Part shown: positions 16,513 through 25,641 of the stretch, in pieces
Position numbering within the stretch: position 1 is the first letter of the stretch
Layout: each line of letters opens with the position of its first letter
NCBI GenBank assembly: GCA_031266915.1
Contig: JAISAB010000017.1
Location: forward strand, 1-63,367
From: Rickettsiales bacterium
GTDB taxonomy: Bacteria; Pseudomonadota; Alphaproteobacteria; Rs-D84
DNA: 63,367 bases
Reading direction: 5' to 3'
The notes under the pieces: model-generated
Database searches by the model: none
What the model was told of the DNA's origin: nothing
What the model saw: the letters and a program-made list of their open reading frames with translations, nothing else
Program-made: the position numbers and the translations under genes

Positions 16513-17076
16513 TCAGAGCAAGAACGGCGCGAGCAACGTCGATAGGAACTCGCTATCCCTGCCAGCGTTGAACATGCAATCGTAAGCGCAGTTCTGCGCG
16601 CAATTAGCGGCCGTGTAAAGCGAATATAGGATGACCCAACCGGCAGGACTTAAATCACCGATTTTTCTTTTCAAACGGCAATAGCAGAAGACATAGACAT
16701 TATTTATATCATTAGAAGCGGCGGTATTATTGCTATCTATTCCAATATCATAACATTTGGCAACCCCACTAGAAGCGCATACATCTTGAAGATAATAGTC
16801 GTTTAAATCACTAGGGGTGTCATAAGAATAAGAACGAACGGTTTCGCCTTTATATTCGTCAAAAAGGCCATTTGTGCTGTACTTTCCATTAGTATTTTGA
16901 ATTGTATGTATACCTCTATTATAGTCGAAATTCGGGGTGTTATTCTCAGTATCAATGGAAATTTCATAACTTCCGATACTATCTGAACCCGTTGAAATTA
17001 CATCAGCAAAAGCGCCCTGGAACACGAACGCACAGACAAGCAAAGCGGTTAAAGCGGTTATAGTTGATTTTTTCAT
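16513..17076 (-). CDS. Exported cysteine-containing protein, unknown
   Basis: A 187-residue protein with a signal peptide (MKKSTITALTALLVCAFVFQ GAFA). The mature part is polar (Asn, Ser, Asp, Tyr) with a cysteine-rich second half (CASSGVAKCYD, VFCYCRLKRK, NCAQNCAYDCMFN) and a hydrophobic C-terminus. No family is recognised. TGGAGG lies upstream of the ATG at good spacing. Attenuator element 2 lies directly upstream, the same arrangement as for the glycine-rich gene below it. The TGGAGG could be engaged by the CCTCC segments of that element, giving possible translational control as well. Confidence 0.6.
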   Translation of the reverse strand: MKKSTITALTALLVCAFVFQGAFADVISTGSDSIGSYEISIDTENNTPNFDYNRGIHTIQNTNGKYSTNGLFDEYKGETVRSYSYDTPSDLNDYYLQDVCASSGVAKCYDIGIDSNNTAASNDINNVYVFCYCRLKRKIGDLSPAGWVILYSLYTAANCAQNCAYDCMFNAGRDSEFLSTLLAPFLL

Positions 17077-17108
17077 TCAAGACCTCCATTTTTCAGCTTT
17101 TCGGCAAA

Positions 17109-17297
17109 TGAAAAACCACCGACGAATCTGGTGGTCAGGAGGTTAGTAACAACTACTTGGAATTGTGCCGCTTATTCAATATATTCGCATGCCCTCCTGA
17201 CCTAAAGTCAGGAGTTCTTTTTATCGTTGCGAACGCATCCGCAACGCCAAGTATAAGGGAGTTACTACACTCCGTCGCAGGAATACCCTGCGACAAG
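17109..17297 (-). ncRNA. Attenuator RNA element 2 (GAATATATTGAATAA class)
   Basis: Minus strand, 5' to 3': GTCGCAGG hairpin; outer arms TAGTAAC and ACTTGG; hairpin CGTTGCG/CGCAACG; inner hairpin CTCCTGAC/GGTCAGGAG; hairpin with loop GAATATATTGAATAA; closing arms CCAAGT and GTTACTA; then CCTCCTGACCACC overlapping terminator ACCACC/GGTGGT and TTTTTC. All arms differ from element 1 yet pair with each other, which is covariation across copies. Lies upstream of the exported-protein gene 16513-17076. Confidence 0.78.
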
Positions 17298-17428
17298 AAA
17301 ATTATATCCAATCATCACGTCTTTTGCAATATGATTTTACCATTCCGTGGCCGAAGACAGGACATCAATTGAATTTCTTGACTTTTGATTTATTGACTGT
17401 AGAATATTTTTTATCACAAATTATTTTA

Positions 17429-18238
17429 ATGAAAAACTGCAAAGATTCTTTTTATTATGACGCTATTCACAGCGTGCACCCCGATGTGTGCGGAATCAGC
17501 AATCCTCTTGTGCGCGGGGCGAGCAGACACGTTCTTATCGCCAACACGCCGTCGGGGGCTTTCGTCTTCAAATTCGGCACCCAAGCGATTGCGTACCGAA
17601 ATCAGCAAATCGGCCAAACACTGCGGAATTCGGATATTCCTGCGCCGGCGCCCACGGCAATGAAACACGAAACGCATCATTTCGAAGTCTATCCCTATAT
17701 AGTCGGAAAAACCTTGTTTCAGTCCCATCGCGAGGGCTTGGACCGCCGAAAGGTCAACCGCGTTTACGAACAACTGATAAATCTGACGGAAAACATGTCC
17801 GCCATCGATACAAATTGCTTGGAATCTGTGCCGCACAAATACTTTCACGACATCGCCCTGGTGACCACGACCAAAACATCCGGACTGATTGCAGGCGGCG
17901 TTGTTTCTGCGGCCATGCGCCTGATGAATTCCGGCCGGCAAGGCCTTCACCATTTCGGCCTGACGCCCAAGAACATTCTGGTGGACGATGCCGGCGATTT
18001 TCTGGCCATTTTGGATTTGGATGAAGTCGCCATCGGAAACGAAAACTATATGTTCGGCACAATGTTGGAGGCCTATAACAGACTGGGCGGCCAAAGCGCT
18101 TATTTATTCGACGCGTACGAGCGCATCACCGGCCGTCATCTGGACCGCAAACGCATAAGCGGCCAGGTTGGCGTCATCGCCGCCGGCAAGAAGTTCCTGT
18201 ACAAATTATCCGGAATGAGGGCGGGACGCCGCCGATAA
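17429..18238 (+). CDS. Aminoglycoside-phosphotransferase-like kinase
   Basis: A 269-residue protein with the phosphotransferase fold of the APH/choline-kinase group. The catalytic loop is HHFGLTPKNILV (about residues 171-182), where the usual HxDLxxxN aspartate is replaced (HFGLTPKN). The metal-binding loop is LAILDLDEVAIG (about 189-200). The N-terminal lobe has VFKFGTQAIAYRNQQIG. It may phosphorylate a sugar, amino alcohol or other small molecule. Loss of the catalytic aspartate may mean altered or absent activity. The ATG at 17429 is the plausible start. It is a single gene with a terminator at 18491-18521. Confidence 0.65.
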   Translation: MKNCKDSFYYDAIHSVHPDVCGISNPLVRGASRHVLIANTPSGAFVFKFGTQAIAYRNQQIGQTLRNSDIPAPAPTAMKHETHHFEVYPYIVGKTLFQSHREGLDRRKVNRVYEQLINLTENMSAIDTNCLESVPHKYFHDIALVTTTKTSGLIAGGVVSAAMRLMNSGRQGLHHFGLTPKNILVDDAGDFLAILDLDEVAIGNENYMFGTMLEAYNRLGGQSAYLFDAYERITGRHLDRKRISGQVGVIAAGKKFLYKLSGMRAGRRR

Positions 18239-18490
18239 CGCGCGATGTTTCGTAATACGTGGCACGCGATATACAGTCGGATCGCCTATGGCGACAGCCC
18301 CCCTCAATAAGGGGGGCTAATAGAACTGAGCTTATTTTATGACTGGATTGTTTCGCTGTGCTCGCAATGACACGGTGGCGATTTAGTGCTCAGTACCTAA
18401 TACCAAGTACCCAATACCCAGTACCCATCTGCGCTGCGCAATGACAATTGATTTTGTTTTACGAATCACGAGTCACGAATTACAAATCAC

Positions 18491-18521
18491 GAAAAAACCG
18501 CCCAAAGGACGGTTTTTTTGT
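18491..18521 (+). terminator. Intrinsic terminator after the kinase-like gene
   Basis: AAAAAACCGCCC...GGACGGTTTTTTT, preceded by short CGAATCACGAGTCACG-type repeats that occur beside several terminators in this window. Confidence 0.7.
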
Positions 18522-18550
18522 TATAGATTTCAAATATTTTTTGATATAAT

Positions 18551-18733
18551 GCCCATCGTGGTGGCGTGTTGCCGCCACGGAGCTTTAACAACTCCACGCA
18601 AGGCGTCCGAAGGGACGAAAAAGACTCCAGCTGCGGTTGGAGTGTGCAAAATAATGCGTTCGCGCAAAATATGCACAGCTATCTTTGCGTAGTTGTTAAG
18701 CTCCAACCGCCTTTTTCAAAGCGCGGTTTTTAT
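18551..18733 (+). ncRNA. Attenuator-type RNA element, orphan, plus strand
   Basis: Same layout as the other elements: hairpin GTGGCG/CGCCAC; outer arms GAGCTTTAACAACT and ACGCAA; hairpin CGTCC/GGACG; inner hairpin CTCCAGC/GGTTGGAG; a long hairpin TGTGCA/TGCACA with a nested loop instead of the GAATATATTGAATAA loop; closing arms TTGCGT and AGTTGTTAAGCTC; then CTCCAACCGC overlapping terminator ACCGC/GCGGT and TTTTT. A strong -10 (TATAAT, 18544-18549) lies just upstream. No ordinary gene follows on the plus strand; only a 10-codon ORF (MSYAPKDLSY) follows. It may act as a free RNA. Confidence 0.7.
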
Positions 18734-18804
18734 CTTTGGGGGCCCGATACTTCTCTCCCCAAGACGAAATGTCTTACGCCCCCAAAGACCTGTCTTATTA
18801 AATA

Positions 18805-19227
18805 TTAAATTCTGCCGGTTTTCAACTCGTCGCCCAAATAATATTTGTATTCCCGCGGAATAAACCGCAACAGGGCATAGTGTTCGTCATCCGCCCCCGA
18901 ATATCCGAACGCTTTGAAATCATCGTTCCAGAACAAGCGTTTCTGAACGGGGTAATCGACAATTTCGATTTCGCCGAACAGTCGGACCGCGTGTCTGTTT
19001 TCAGGGTTGAAATAGTACAGGCAGACCCTGGGATTCCGCTGCAATTGCCGGTACTTCGGCGATTGGTTGCTTGTCATAAAATGCAGGCTCAGACCGGACG
19101 CGTTCGAATTCATCGCATTCATGACATGGCGGGTCTCGGGATAACCGTCCAGCGATATTGTCGCCAGCTGCAGCGAATCGCATGCCCTGACGATTTTTAG
19201 AATAGATTGCAAAGTTTCATCATTCAT
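18805..19227 (-). CDS. Pyridoxamine 5'-phosphate oxidase-like protein
   Basis: A 140-residue protein with the split-barrel flavin-binding fold of the PNPOx-like family: LQLATISLDGYPETRHVMNA (about residues 19-38), LHFMTSNQSPKYRQLQRNPR and VCLYYFNPENRHAVRLFGEI. Members bind FMN, F420 or heme and include general-stress proteins. This is a short single-domain form, not PdxH itself. It is a single gene, oriented toward the orphan RNA element. The exact substrate cannot be told. Confidence 0.82.
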   Translation of the reverse strand: MNDETLQSILKIVRACDSLQLATISLDGYPETRHVMNAMNSNASGLSLHFMTSNQSPKYRQLQRNPRVCLYYFNPENRHAVRLFGEIEIVDYPVQKRLFWNDDFKAFGYSGADDEHYALLRFIPREYKYYLGDELKTGRI

Positions 19228-19249
19228 TTTTTATATCCGTTTTTTCAGA

Positions 19250-19771
19250 TTACTTTTTTATAAGATTTCCAGACGATTCGCCGGATGAATCAGCATTTTT
19301 AATCTCCATCTCGTCCAGCGCCCGGTTCAGTTTCCGCAGCGAACTGCCCGCGCATCCGCTGCCGTGCCAAGTCATCAGTTCCCGGCCGTTCGTTTGGTCG
19401 TCTATGGACATGTTGAAATTCACCCACCACAGACCGTTGAAAACGCACCACGGAATATACAGCGGCGTCCAAAGCGATTCCGCGGTTTCGCTGATGTTCA
19501 CCACATATTTTACGTTCTCGACCTTGTATTCGTCGATGTTTATGACGCCGCCCTCGCGGGTGCCCATGGTTTTCTTGGTCAGGCGTTTTCCGATGCGCAC
19601 GTCGTATCCGCGCCTGTCCATGCTTTCTTTGACATGGCGCGCCATCATCCCGCCGCCCGGATTGAAATAAAACGTGTCGCGCGCGTCCAGCGTGCCGGGC
19701 TTGATATACATGTCGTTGCAGCCGGCCAGCAAAACGCACGCCACCAAGGACAGAAAATAAATGGGTTTCAT
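19250..19771 (-). CDS. Putative lipoprotein, unknown
   Basis: A 173-residue protein. The ATG at 19771 is chosen because it begins a lipoprotein signal (MKPIYFLSLVACVLLAGCND, lipobox LAGC) and GGAGAGAG lies upstream. The mature part has aromatic-rich strands (VVNISETAESLWTPLYIPWC, FNGLWWVNFNMS) and a polar C-terminus. No family is recognised. It is probably anchored in the outer or inner membrane. Confidence 0.65.
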   Translation of the reverse strand: MKPIYFLSLVACVLLAGCNDMYIKPGTLDARDTFYFNPGGGMMARHVKESMDRRGYDVRIGKRLTKKTMGTREGGVINIDEYKVENVKYVVNISETAESLWTPLYIPWCVFNGLWWVNFNMSIDDQTNGRELMTWHGSGCAGSSLRKLNRALDEMEIKNADSSGESSGNLIKK

Positions 19772-19931
19772 AATCGTTTCTCTCTCCGGGTTATAGAACC
19801 AAAGTGATTCTATATCAAGAAGCGGTGCAAAAACAAGAGATAAAAAATTCGTGAACGTGAAGCGCAAAATCGGATGGCATACTGATTACCTCTTGCTTTT
19901 TATCGCTTTACATTTATAATCCCCCTGCAAT

Positions 19932-20008
19932 GCACCCGTGGCCTAACTGGATATGGTACGTCCCTCCGAAGGACGGGGTTGCAGGTTCGAATCCTGCCGG
20001 GTGCGCCA
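19932..20008 (+). tRNA. tRNA-Arg(CCG)
   Basis: Begins GCACCCGTGGCCTAACTGGA, has anticodon loop CTCCGAA (anticodon CCG), T-loop TTCGAAT, and an encoded CCA. Stems close fully. A terminator-like AAACCGCCC/GGGTGGTTTT follows at 20015-20037. Confidence 0.95.
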
Positions 20009-20011
20009 AAA

Positions 20012-20187
20012 TTCAAACCGCCCGAATGGGTGGTTTTAAATTTGGCATACAACCGGCGGATGAGAACCGTAAAGGTTCGATACGGAGTAGATTTGGCAAG
20101 TGTAACGCAGCCAAATCGTCACGAGTGGAGAGGGTTCCCACCGCGCCGACGGCGCGGAAGGGAGTCCAATCCTGCCGGGTGCGCCAA
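20012..20187 (+). pseudogene. Degenerate tRNA-Arg 3' copy behind a short insertion
   Basis: The last 20 bases of the tRNA and one flanking base (AATCCTGCCGGGTGCGCCAA, 19990-20009) recur exactly at 20168-20187. Between the copies are a terminator-like hairpin and a palindromic stretch (GGTTCCCACCGCGCC, GGCGCGGAAGGGAGTCC) but no other half of a tRNA. It resembles a mini-insertion that regenerated the tRNA 3' end, or a decayed duplicate. Confidence 0.6.
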
Positions 20188-20205
20188 TTTTCACTGACTA
20201 GCGCG

Positions 20206-20310
20206 TGTGGCGACTGGGGGGAGCTCCCCCTCCCCCGCTTCACCCTTCGCCAAGGCTACGGGTGACAAGCCGCGTGTACTCCCCAAAAAGAGGGGGGAGA
20301 CAAAAAAATA
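20206..20310. repeat. C-rich dispersed repeat (copy at 61795-61895)
   Basis: GCGACTGGGGGGAGCTCCCC, CTTCACCCTTCGCCAAGGCT and GTGACAAGCCGCG occur here and again near 61809-61880 in the same order. It precedes the exported gene at 20441; no independent ORF is supported. Confidence 0.6.
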
Positions 20311-20357
20311 TCTTGAATCCTTGGCGGATTTCTGCCAGAATTTACATATATCAACTG

Positions 20358-20468
20358 CGCTAATCCAACCCAGGGTTAGCTTTCGGCAGTTTTCTCTTCT
20401 TAAAAAACGCAGTTTTACGGGACATTTTTTGATACGGCGATTGCCTAATAAAAACCCTGGTTTTCTTT
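20358..20468 (+). promoter_or_regulatory. Leader of the GCTAATCC family
   Basis: GCTAATCCAACCCAGGGTTAG forms stem CTAATCC/GGGTTAG with loop AACCCA. A conserved TTCTTAAAAA follows, then TTGCCTAAT and AAAACCCTGGTTTT, which is weakly palindromic and partly complementary to the loop. The same order of parts occurs upstream of the exported genes at 7507-8355 and 39878-40552. The TTG of TTGCCTAAT is also the likely start codon. Confidence 0.5.
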
Positions 20469-21388
20469 GGCTGTCTGCACTGCTATTCGCGGCCGTGGCC
20501 GTATGCATTGGCGCGCTGAGTCGCTCGGCGCACGCAGACATCGCCGGAACTAGTTATATAAAACAGCGCGTGCAAAATAATTATGGCATATCGCTGGCAC
20601 AGCCCGCAGGCACCATCGCATCCGCAAAATATCTGTTCACGGTTATCGATTCGGCGAATCTGGCGCTGAACGGCGTCGACACTCTGTACCGCGATGCGGC
20701 GTCCGCGAACGTTATCAGCAAAGAATTTGCGGACGATAATCTCTCAAAGATTAAGGATTGCTTGCCCGGAATGTATTTGTCTGCGGATTCCAAGGTCTGC
20801 CAGAATTGCGGCGCCGGATATTATTGTCCGGGAATCGGCCGGCAAAGGTGCGTTTACGGAATCGCGACCTGTCCGGACGACACGCATTCGGCCGAGGTTG
20901 TTCCACAAACCTGGGCGGGCAAGTTCAACAATTACCTGGACTTGGCCGATTTGCAGGCGATGGGAATTCCAGACACGACACTTTCCCAGTGGGAATTGAT
21001 TTCATGCGGGCGCGCCCAGTCCAGTTATCCGGCAACGTCAAACGATGACATGGCAAATAATGCGCCTGAATCCGCGGGCGGCACGATTGGCCCAGGCGTG
21101 TATTTGTTTACGGAATCGAATACCGGAAGCACGGCGGATTCTTATTCTTCGGATATTGTCGTCTTTGACCGTACGGTCGGATACCGCAGCGTCCATACTT
21201 ACCAGTACGGCGACATACCTATTTTATACCACACATTTGTCGACACGAGCAACGCGGTTTTCAACGGCTGGACGTTGAAGTTCGACCGCAGCTGGATATT
21301 CAGCACCAGTGCGAAAAACGCGAATGTGACGGATTTGGGGACGGTACTGCCCTACTATAATATGCTATGCGTCTGGCGGCTGAAGTAG
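20441..21388 (+). CDS. Exported protein with one GYYCP cysteine module
   Basis: A 315-residue protein. The start is taken as TTG 20441, giving a good signal peptide (MPNKNPGFLWLSALLFAAVA, cleavage after SAHA). The mature N-terminus DIAGTSYIKQRVQNN echoes the EIASKxYVDS motif of two other exported proteins here. A cysteine module follows (KDCLPGMYLSADSKVC, QNCGAGYYCPGIGRQRC), then a ~200-residue beta-rich domain without known motifs. Longer in-frame starts would place the signal in the interior. Probably a surface protein. Confidence 0.65.
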   Translation: MPNKNPGFLWLSALLFAAVAVCIGALSRSAHADIAGTSYIKQRVQNNYGISLAQPAGTIASAKYLFTVIDSANLALNGVDTLYRDAASANVISKEFADDNLSKIKDCLPGMYLSADSKVCQNCGAGYYCPGIGRQRCVYGIATCPDDTHSAEVVPQTWAGKFNNYLDLADLQAMGIPDTTLSQWELISCGRAQSSYPATSNDDMANNAPESAGGTIGPGVYLFTESNTGSTADSYSSDIVVFDRTVGYRSVHTYQYGDIPILYHTFVDTSNAVFNGWTLKFDRSWIFSTSAKNANVTDLGTVLPYYNMLCVWRLK

Positions 21389-21397
21389 GGACAAAAC

Positions 21398-21563
21398 AAT
21401 TAATAAAGAATAGAGAATAAAGAATAAATAATCAGAGCTTAGTCTAAAAGCCTCAAACCACCCCGTCATGCTTCGCATGCCACCCCTCCCATAGGAGGGG
21501 AACTTGGACCGAGCACACCATTTATTCTTTATTATTTGTTATTTGTGCTCTGTTAATTGGTAA
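21398..21563. repeat. Long AT-rich inverted repeat with CACCCC core
   Basis: ACAATTAATAAAGAATAGAG on the left is mirrored by TTTATTCTTTATTATTTGTT and CTGTTAATTG on the right. The core reads CCACCCCGTCATGC...GGAGGGGAACTT. A close relative is at 40735-40975 and a fragment at 39800-39890. It is followed by the rubrerythrin terminator GGGGCGC/GCGCCCC (21569-21591). Confidence 0.65.
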
Positions 21564-21566
21564 CTG

Positions 21567-21592
21567 AAAAGGGGCGCAAATATGCGCCCCTT
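21567..21592 (-). terminator. Terminator after rubrerythrin
   Basis: On the minus strand AAGGGGCGCATATTTGCGCC followed by CCTTTTC. Symmetric enough to work in either direction. Confidence 0.6.
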
Positions 21593-21620
21593 CTAGTTAC
21601 TAGCGACTAGATACTAACCA

Positions 21621-22244
21621 CTAATCGATGTTCGAGTATTCGCAGAAACCTTCGTTCGTGTCGCAGCGCGACGTCGTGCCTTCGCTGATAAAGTATCCCT
21701 GGGCGTGCAGGCAGGCCGGGCATACCTTGGGCGCCTCGGCGCCGATGTGCCACATGCCGCAGTTCGTGCAACGCCACATGACAATCTTGTTCTGCTTGAA
21801 CAGGGTTCCGTTTTCAATCGCCTCAATCAGCGCGCGGAAACGCGATTCGTGATAACGCTCGGCATAGCCGATGTTCTTCAGAATCTCGGCGATTGCCGCA
21901 AAGCCCTCTTGGGCCGCGATTTGCGCGAACTTCGGATACATTTCGGTGTTTTCTTCGTGTTCGCCGTACGCGGCCGCCTGCAGGTTTTCCAACGTCGTGC
22001 CTATCTTGCCGGCCGGATAGGAATGAGTGATTTCCAAATCGCCGCCCTCCAAGAATTTGAACAAGCGTTCGGCGTGTTCTTTTTCCTGTTCGGCCGTTTC
22101 CAAGAAAATCTTGGAAATCGCCTGGAAACCCTCTTCCTTCGCCTTGGATGCGAAGAATGTGTAACGGTTGCGCGCCTGCGATTCGCCGGCGAACGCAATC
22201 AGCAGATTTTTTTCGGTCTGTGTGCCTTTCAGTGATGTAGACAT
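21621..22244 (-). CDS. rbr: Rubrerythrin
   Basis: A 207-residue non-heme iron protein that reduces hydrogen peroxide in anaerobic and microaerophilic cells. The N-terminal ferritin-like four-helix part supplies the di-iron ligands (GESQARNRYTFFASKAKEEG; ETAEQEKEHAERLFKFLEGG; YGEHEENTEMYPKFAQIAAQ; EILKNIGYAERYHESRFRAL). The C-terminal rubredoxin-like knuckles are WRCTNCG and CPACLHAQGYF. An extra tail (SRCDTNEGFCEYSNID) adds two cysteines. It is full length and single. It is good evidence for a low-oxygen lifestyle. Confidence 0.95.
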   Translation of the reverse strand: MSTSLKGTQTEKNLLIAFAGESQARNRYTFFASKAKEEGFQAISKIFLETAEQEKEHAERLFKFLEGGDLEITHSYPAGKIGTTLENLQAAAYGEHEENTEMYPKFAQIAAQEGFAAIAEILKNIGYAERYHESRFRALIEAIENGTLFKQNKIVMWRCTNCGMWHIGAEAPKVCPACLHAQGYFISEGTTSRCDTNEGFCEYSNID

Positions 22245-22349
22245 AGCTTTCTCCTTTTATTTTTAGCTGGGGCCATGTTAGCACATTGAAAACGAAAAGC
22301 AACCCAAAGCATAAAAAACGGCAACTATTTCAAGATTGCCTAAAAATTT

Positions 22350-24059
<1,710 letters not shown>

Positions 24060-24130
24060 ATAGGGCATTGTATATGAAAAGTTTTTAATTTCCACTGGAA
24101 AAAAACTGAACTGTAAATTCGGGAGAAGAT

Positions 24131-24616
24131 TTATTTGGTATAATTTTTAGGGTCAGCCAGCTTCTTCAACAAATCGGATGCTTTCTCAGCATCTTTCATT
24201 ATTTCTTGCGCTTGCGGATATTTCTTGTAAATTTCCTGACAATAATCGTCGTTGGTATATTTTCTTGCATACAGCGCGATGCCGATGCCTGTGGCAACAG
24301 CCAACATTCCACAAATAAACATACCGATTTTGTAATCAATAGAGATGTCCTTTTCCAGCAAGGAAACCAATACCAACCCACAGCCGGACACCGAAATCGT
24401 TATTCCCCAGATAAGATGGTCTTTTATCGATTCCTTGGTCTTATCTTTTGCACAATTCTTAAAATCCATGATTTTTTTCTGGTCTTGTTTCGATAACACG
24501 GGGATTACGGCCTGTTCGATACAGTAAATAACTTCTTTATTGTACGGCAGTTTTTCCGCTATGTCCGCCAATTTCGGCGCTACAACTTCAGTTGAATGTA
24601 TGAATACAGGCATCAT
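24131..24616 (-). CDS. Small membrane protein, unknown
   Basis: A 161-residue protein. AAGGAG precedes the first of two adjacent ATGs (24616). Two transmembrane helices in the middle (LIWGITISVSGCGLVLVSLL and IGMFICGMLAVATGIGIALY) are separated by a short loop (EKDISIDYK). Cytoplasmic-looking N- and C-terminal parts are helical and charged, with LKKLADPKNYTK at the end. No family recognised. Single gene, divergent from ssrA. Confidence 0.6.
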   Translation of the reverse strand: MMPVFIHSTEVVAPKLADIAEKLPYNKEVIYCIEQAVIPVLSKQDQKKIMDFKNCAKDKTKESIKDHLIWGITISVSGCGLVLVSLLEKDISIDYKIGMFICGMLAVATGIGIALYARKYTNDDYCQEIYKKYPQAQEIMKDAEKASDLLKKLADPKNYTK

Positions 24617-24726
24617 GTTTAGCTCCTTCTTTAAATACAATGTTATATATAACACTTTTTTGACATTTGTCAATGAATTGTATATTTGTCTTGTGTTTTT
24701 TAAATTTCGCCTTTATAATTACTTTA

Positions 24727-25200
24727 CCGCGCAAGCGGCGATGATTCTGAATCCGTTGTGAAATAGTCGTTTTGGACTGGGGGGCGGTACCCCACAGCTC
24801 CACCATTAAAACCGCCGGCGGCGATTTTAATGGTGGAGTGAGAGTTGCGCGCGGCACAGCCGCGCAGAGTCGGAGAGTTAAAAGAGTATAAACCTCTGCA
24901 AATCTCTAACTCTTCAACTCTGATTTTGCGAAAGCAAAATCTACGCTCTGCGCGCAAAGCGCGCCATTTGGGGCTGACATAGATTCGACAGGCGATGAAA
25001 GACAAATTGGGTGAATTCGACATGGCGTCGTAAAAAGCCGAATAAAAACTGAATGGCGATAAAATCGCTGCGAACGACAACGTTCGCGTTGCATTGGCTG
25101 CTTAACCAAGCACCGGATTCGGCCGGCAATTGTTGGCTGAATCCAATTTAAGCCTATGCGGGGTCCGCCGCGAACCTGTCACAACAATCGCGGCGCTTGC
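24727..25200 (+). ncRNA. ssrA: tmRNA, circularly permuted (two-piece)
   Basis: The 3' piece comes first: GTTTTGGACTG, T-arm, then ACAGCTCCACCA ending at 24805. After a ~165-base intervening segment the 5' piece begins GGGGCTGACATAGATTCGAC (24970). It encodes the tag AANDNVRVALAA with a TAA at 25103-25105. GCAAGCG (24731) pairs with CGCTTGC (25194-25200), joining the pieces. GGGGCTG pairs with CAGCTCC as the acceptor stem. Permuted ssrA is characteristic of alphaproteobacteria. With SmpB (49456-49926) it rescues stalled ribosomes and marks their products for proteolysis. Confidence 0.93.
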
Positions 25201-25235
25201 AATATTTACAAAATTTACAAAAAAAAGGTTAAAAA

Positions 25236-25469
25236 ATGTTCGGAAAAATTAAAAAAGTGTTCTTTACCGGAATATTCGGTGTTCTGTATATTTCATTCGT
25301 CGCGCAGCTGGTTTATGTTTTAGGTTGGGCGAACGGCTGGGAGACAAAATTCATCAGTCTGGGATTCCTGGCGGTGGAATGGCTGGTTTTGGTCGCCGCA
25401 CGCTATTTGTCCAAGAAATCCAGCAGCGGTGCGCAGTACAGCGGCGGGTACAACAATCGTCGGCGTTAA
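25236..25469 (+). CDS. Small membrane protein
   Basis: A 77-residue protein with two hydrophobic stretches (FFTGIFGVLYISFVAQLVYV and FISLGFLAVEWLVLVAARYL) and a polar basic tail (KKSSSGAQYSGGYNNRRR). AAAGG precedes the ATG. It follows ssrA closely and ends in a terminator at 25473-25499. No family recognised. Confidence 0.65.
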   Translation: MFGKIKKVFFTGIFGVLYISFVAQLVYVLGWANGWETKFISLGFLAVEWLVLVAARYLSKKSSSGAQYSGGYNNRRR

Positions 25470-25472
25470 TGC

Positions 25473-25500
25473 AAAAAACCGGTGAAAGCCGGTTTTTTCG
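25473..25500 (+). terminator. Intrinsic terminator
   Basis: AAAAAACCGGTGAAAGCCGG followed by TTTTTTCG, directly behind the small membrane-protein gene. Confidence 0.8.
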
Positions 25501-25507
25501 TGACTCG

Positions 25508-25612
25508 TAAAACCAATAGTGCATAGTAAGTAGTGCTTAGTTATTAGTGAACTAGTTAACTATGCACTATAAACTAATCACTAAGCACTACTGGTTATAG
25601 ACTATTGACTAA
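25508..25612. repeat. Quasi-palindrome of TAGTGCTTAG-type short repeats
   Basis: AATAGTGCATAGTAAGTAGT, GCTTAGTTATTAGTGAAC is mirrored by GTTAACTATGCACTATAAAC and TAATCACTAAGCACTACTGG. The two halves would form a long imperfect hairpin. No gene. Confidence 0.7.
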
Positions 25613-25641
25613 TTGTCAAAATGCATTATATTTAGGTGACT

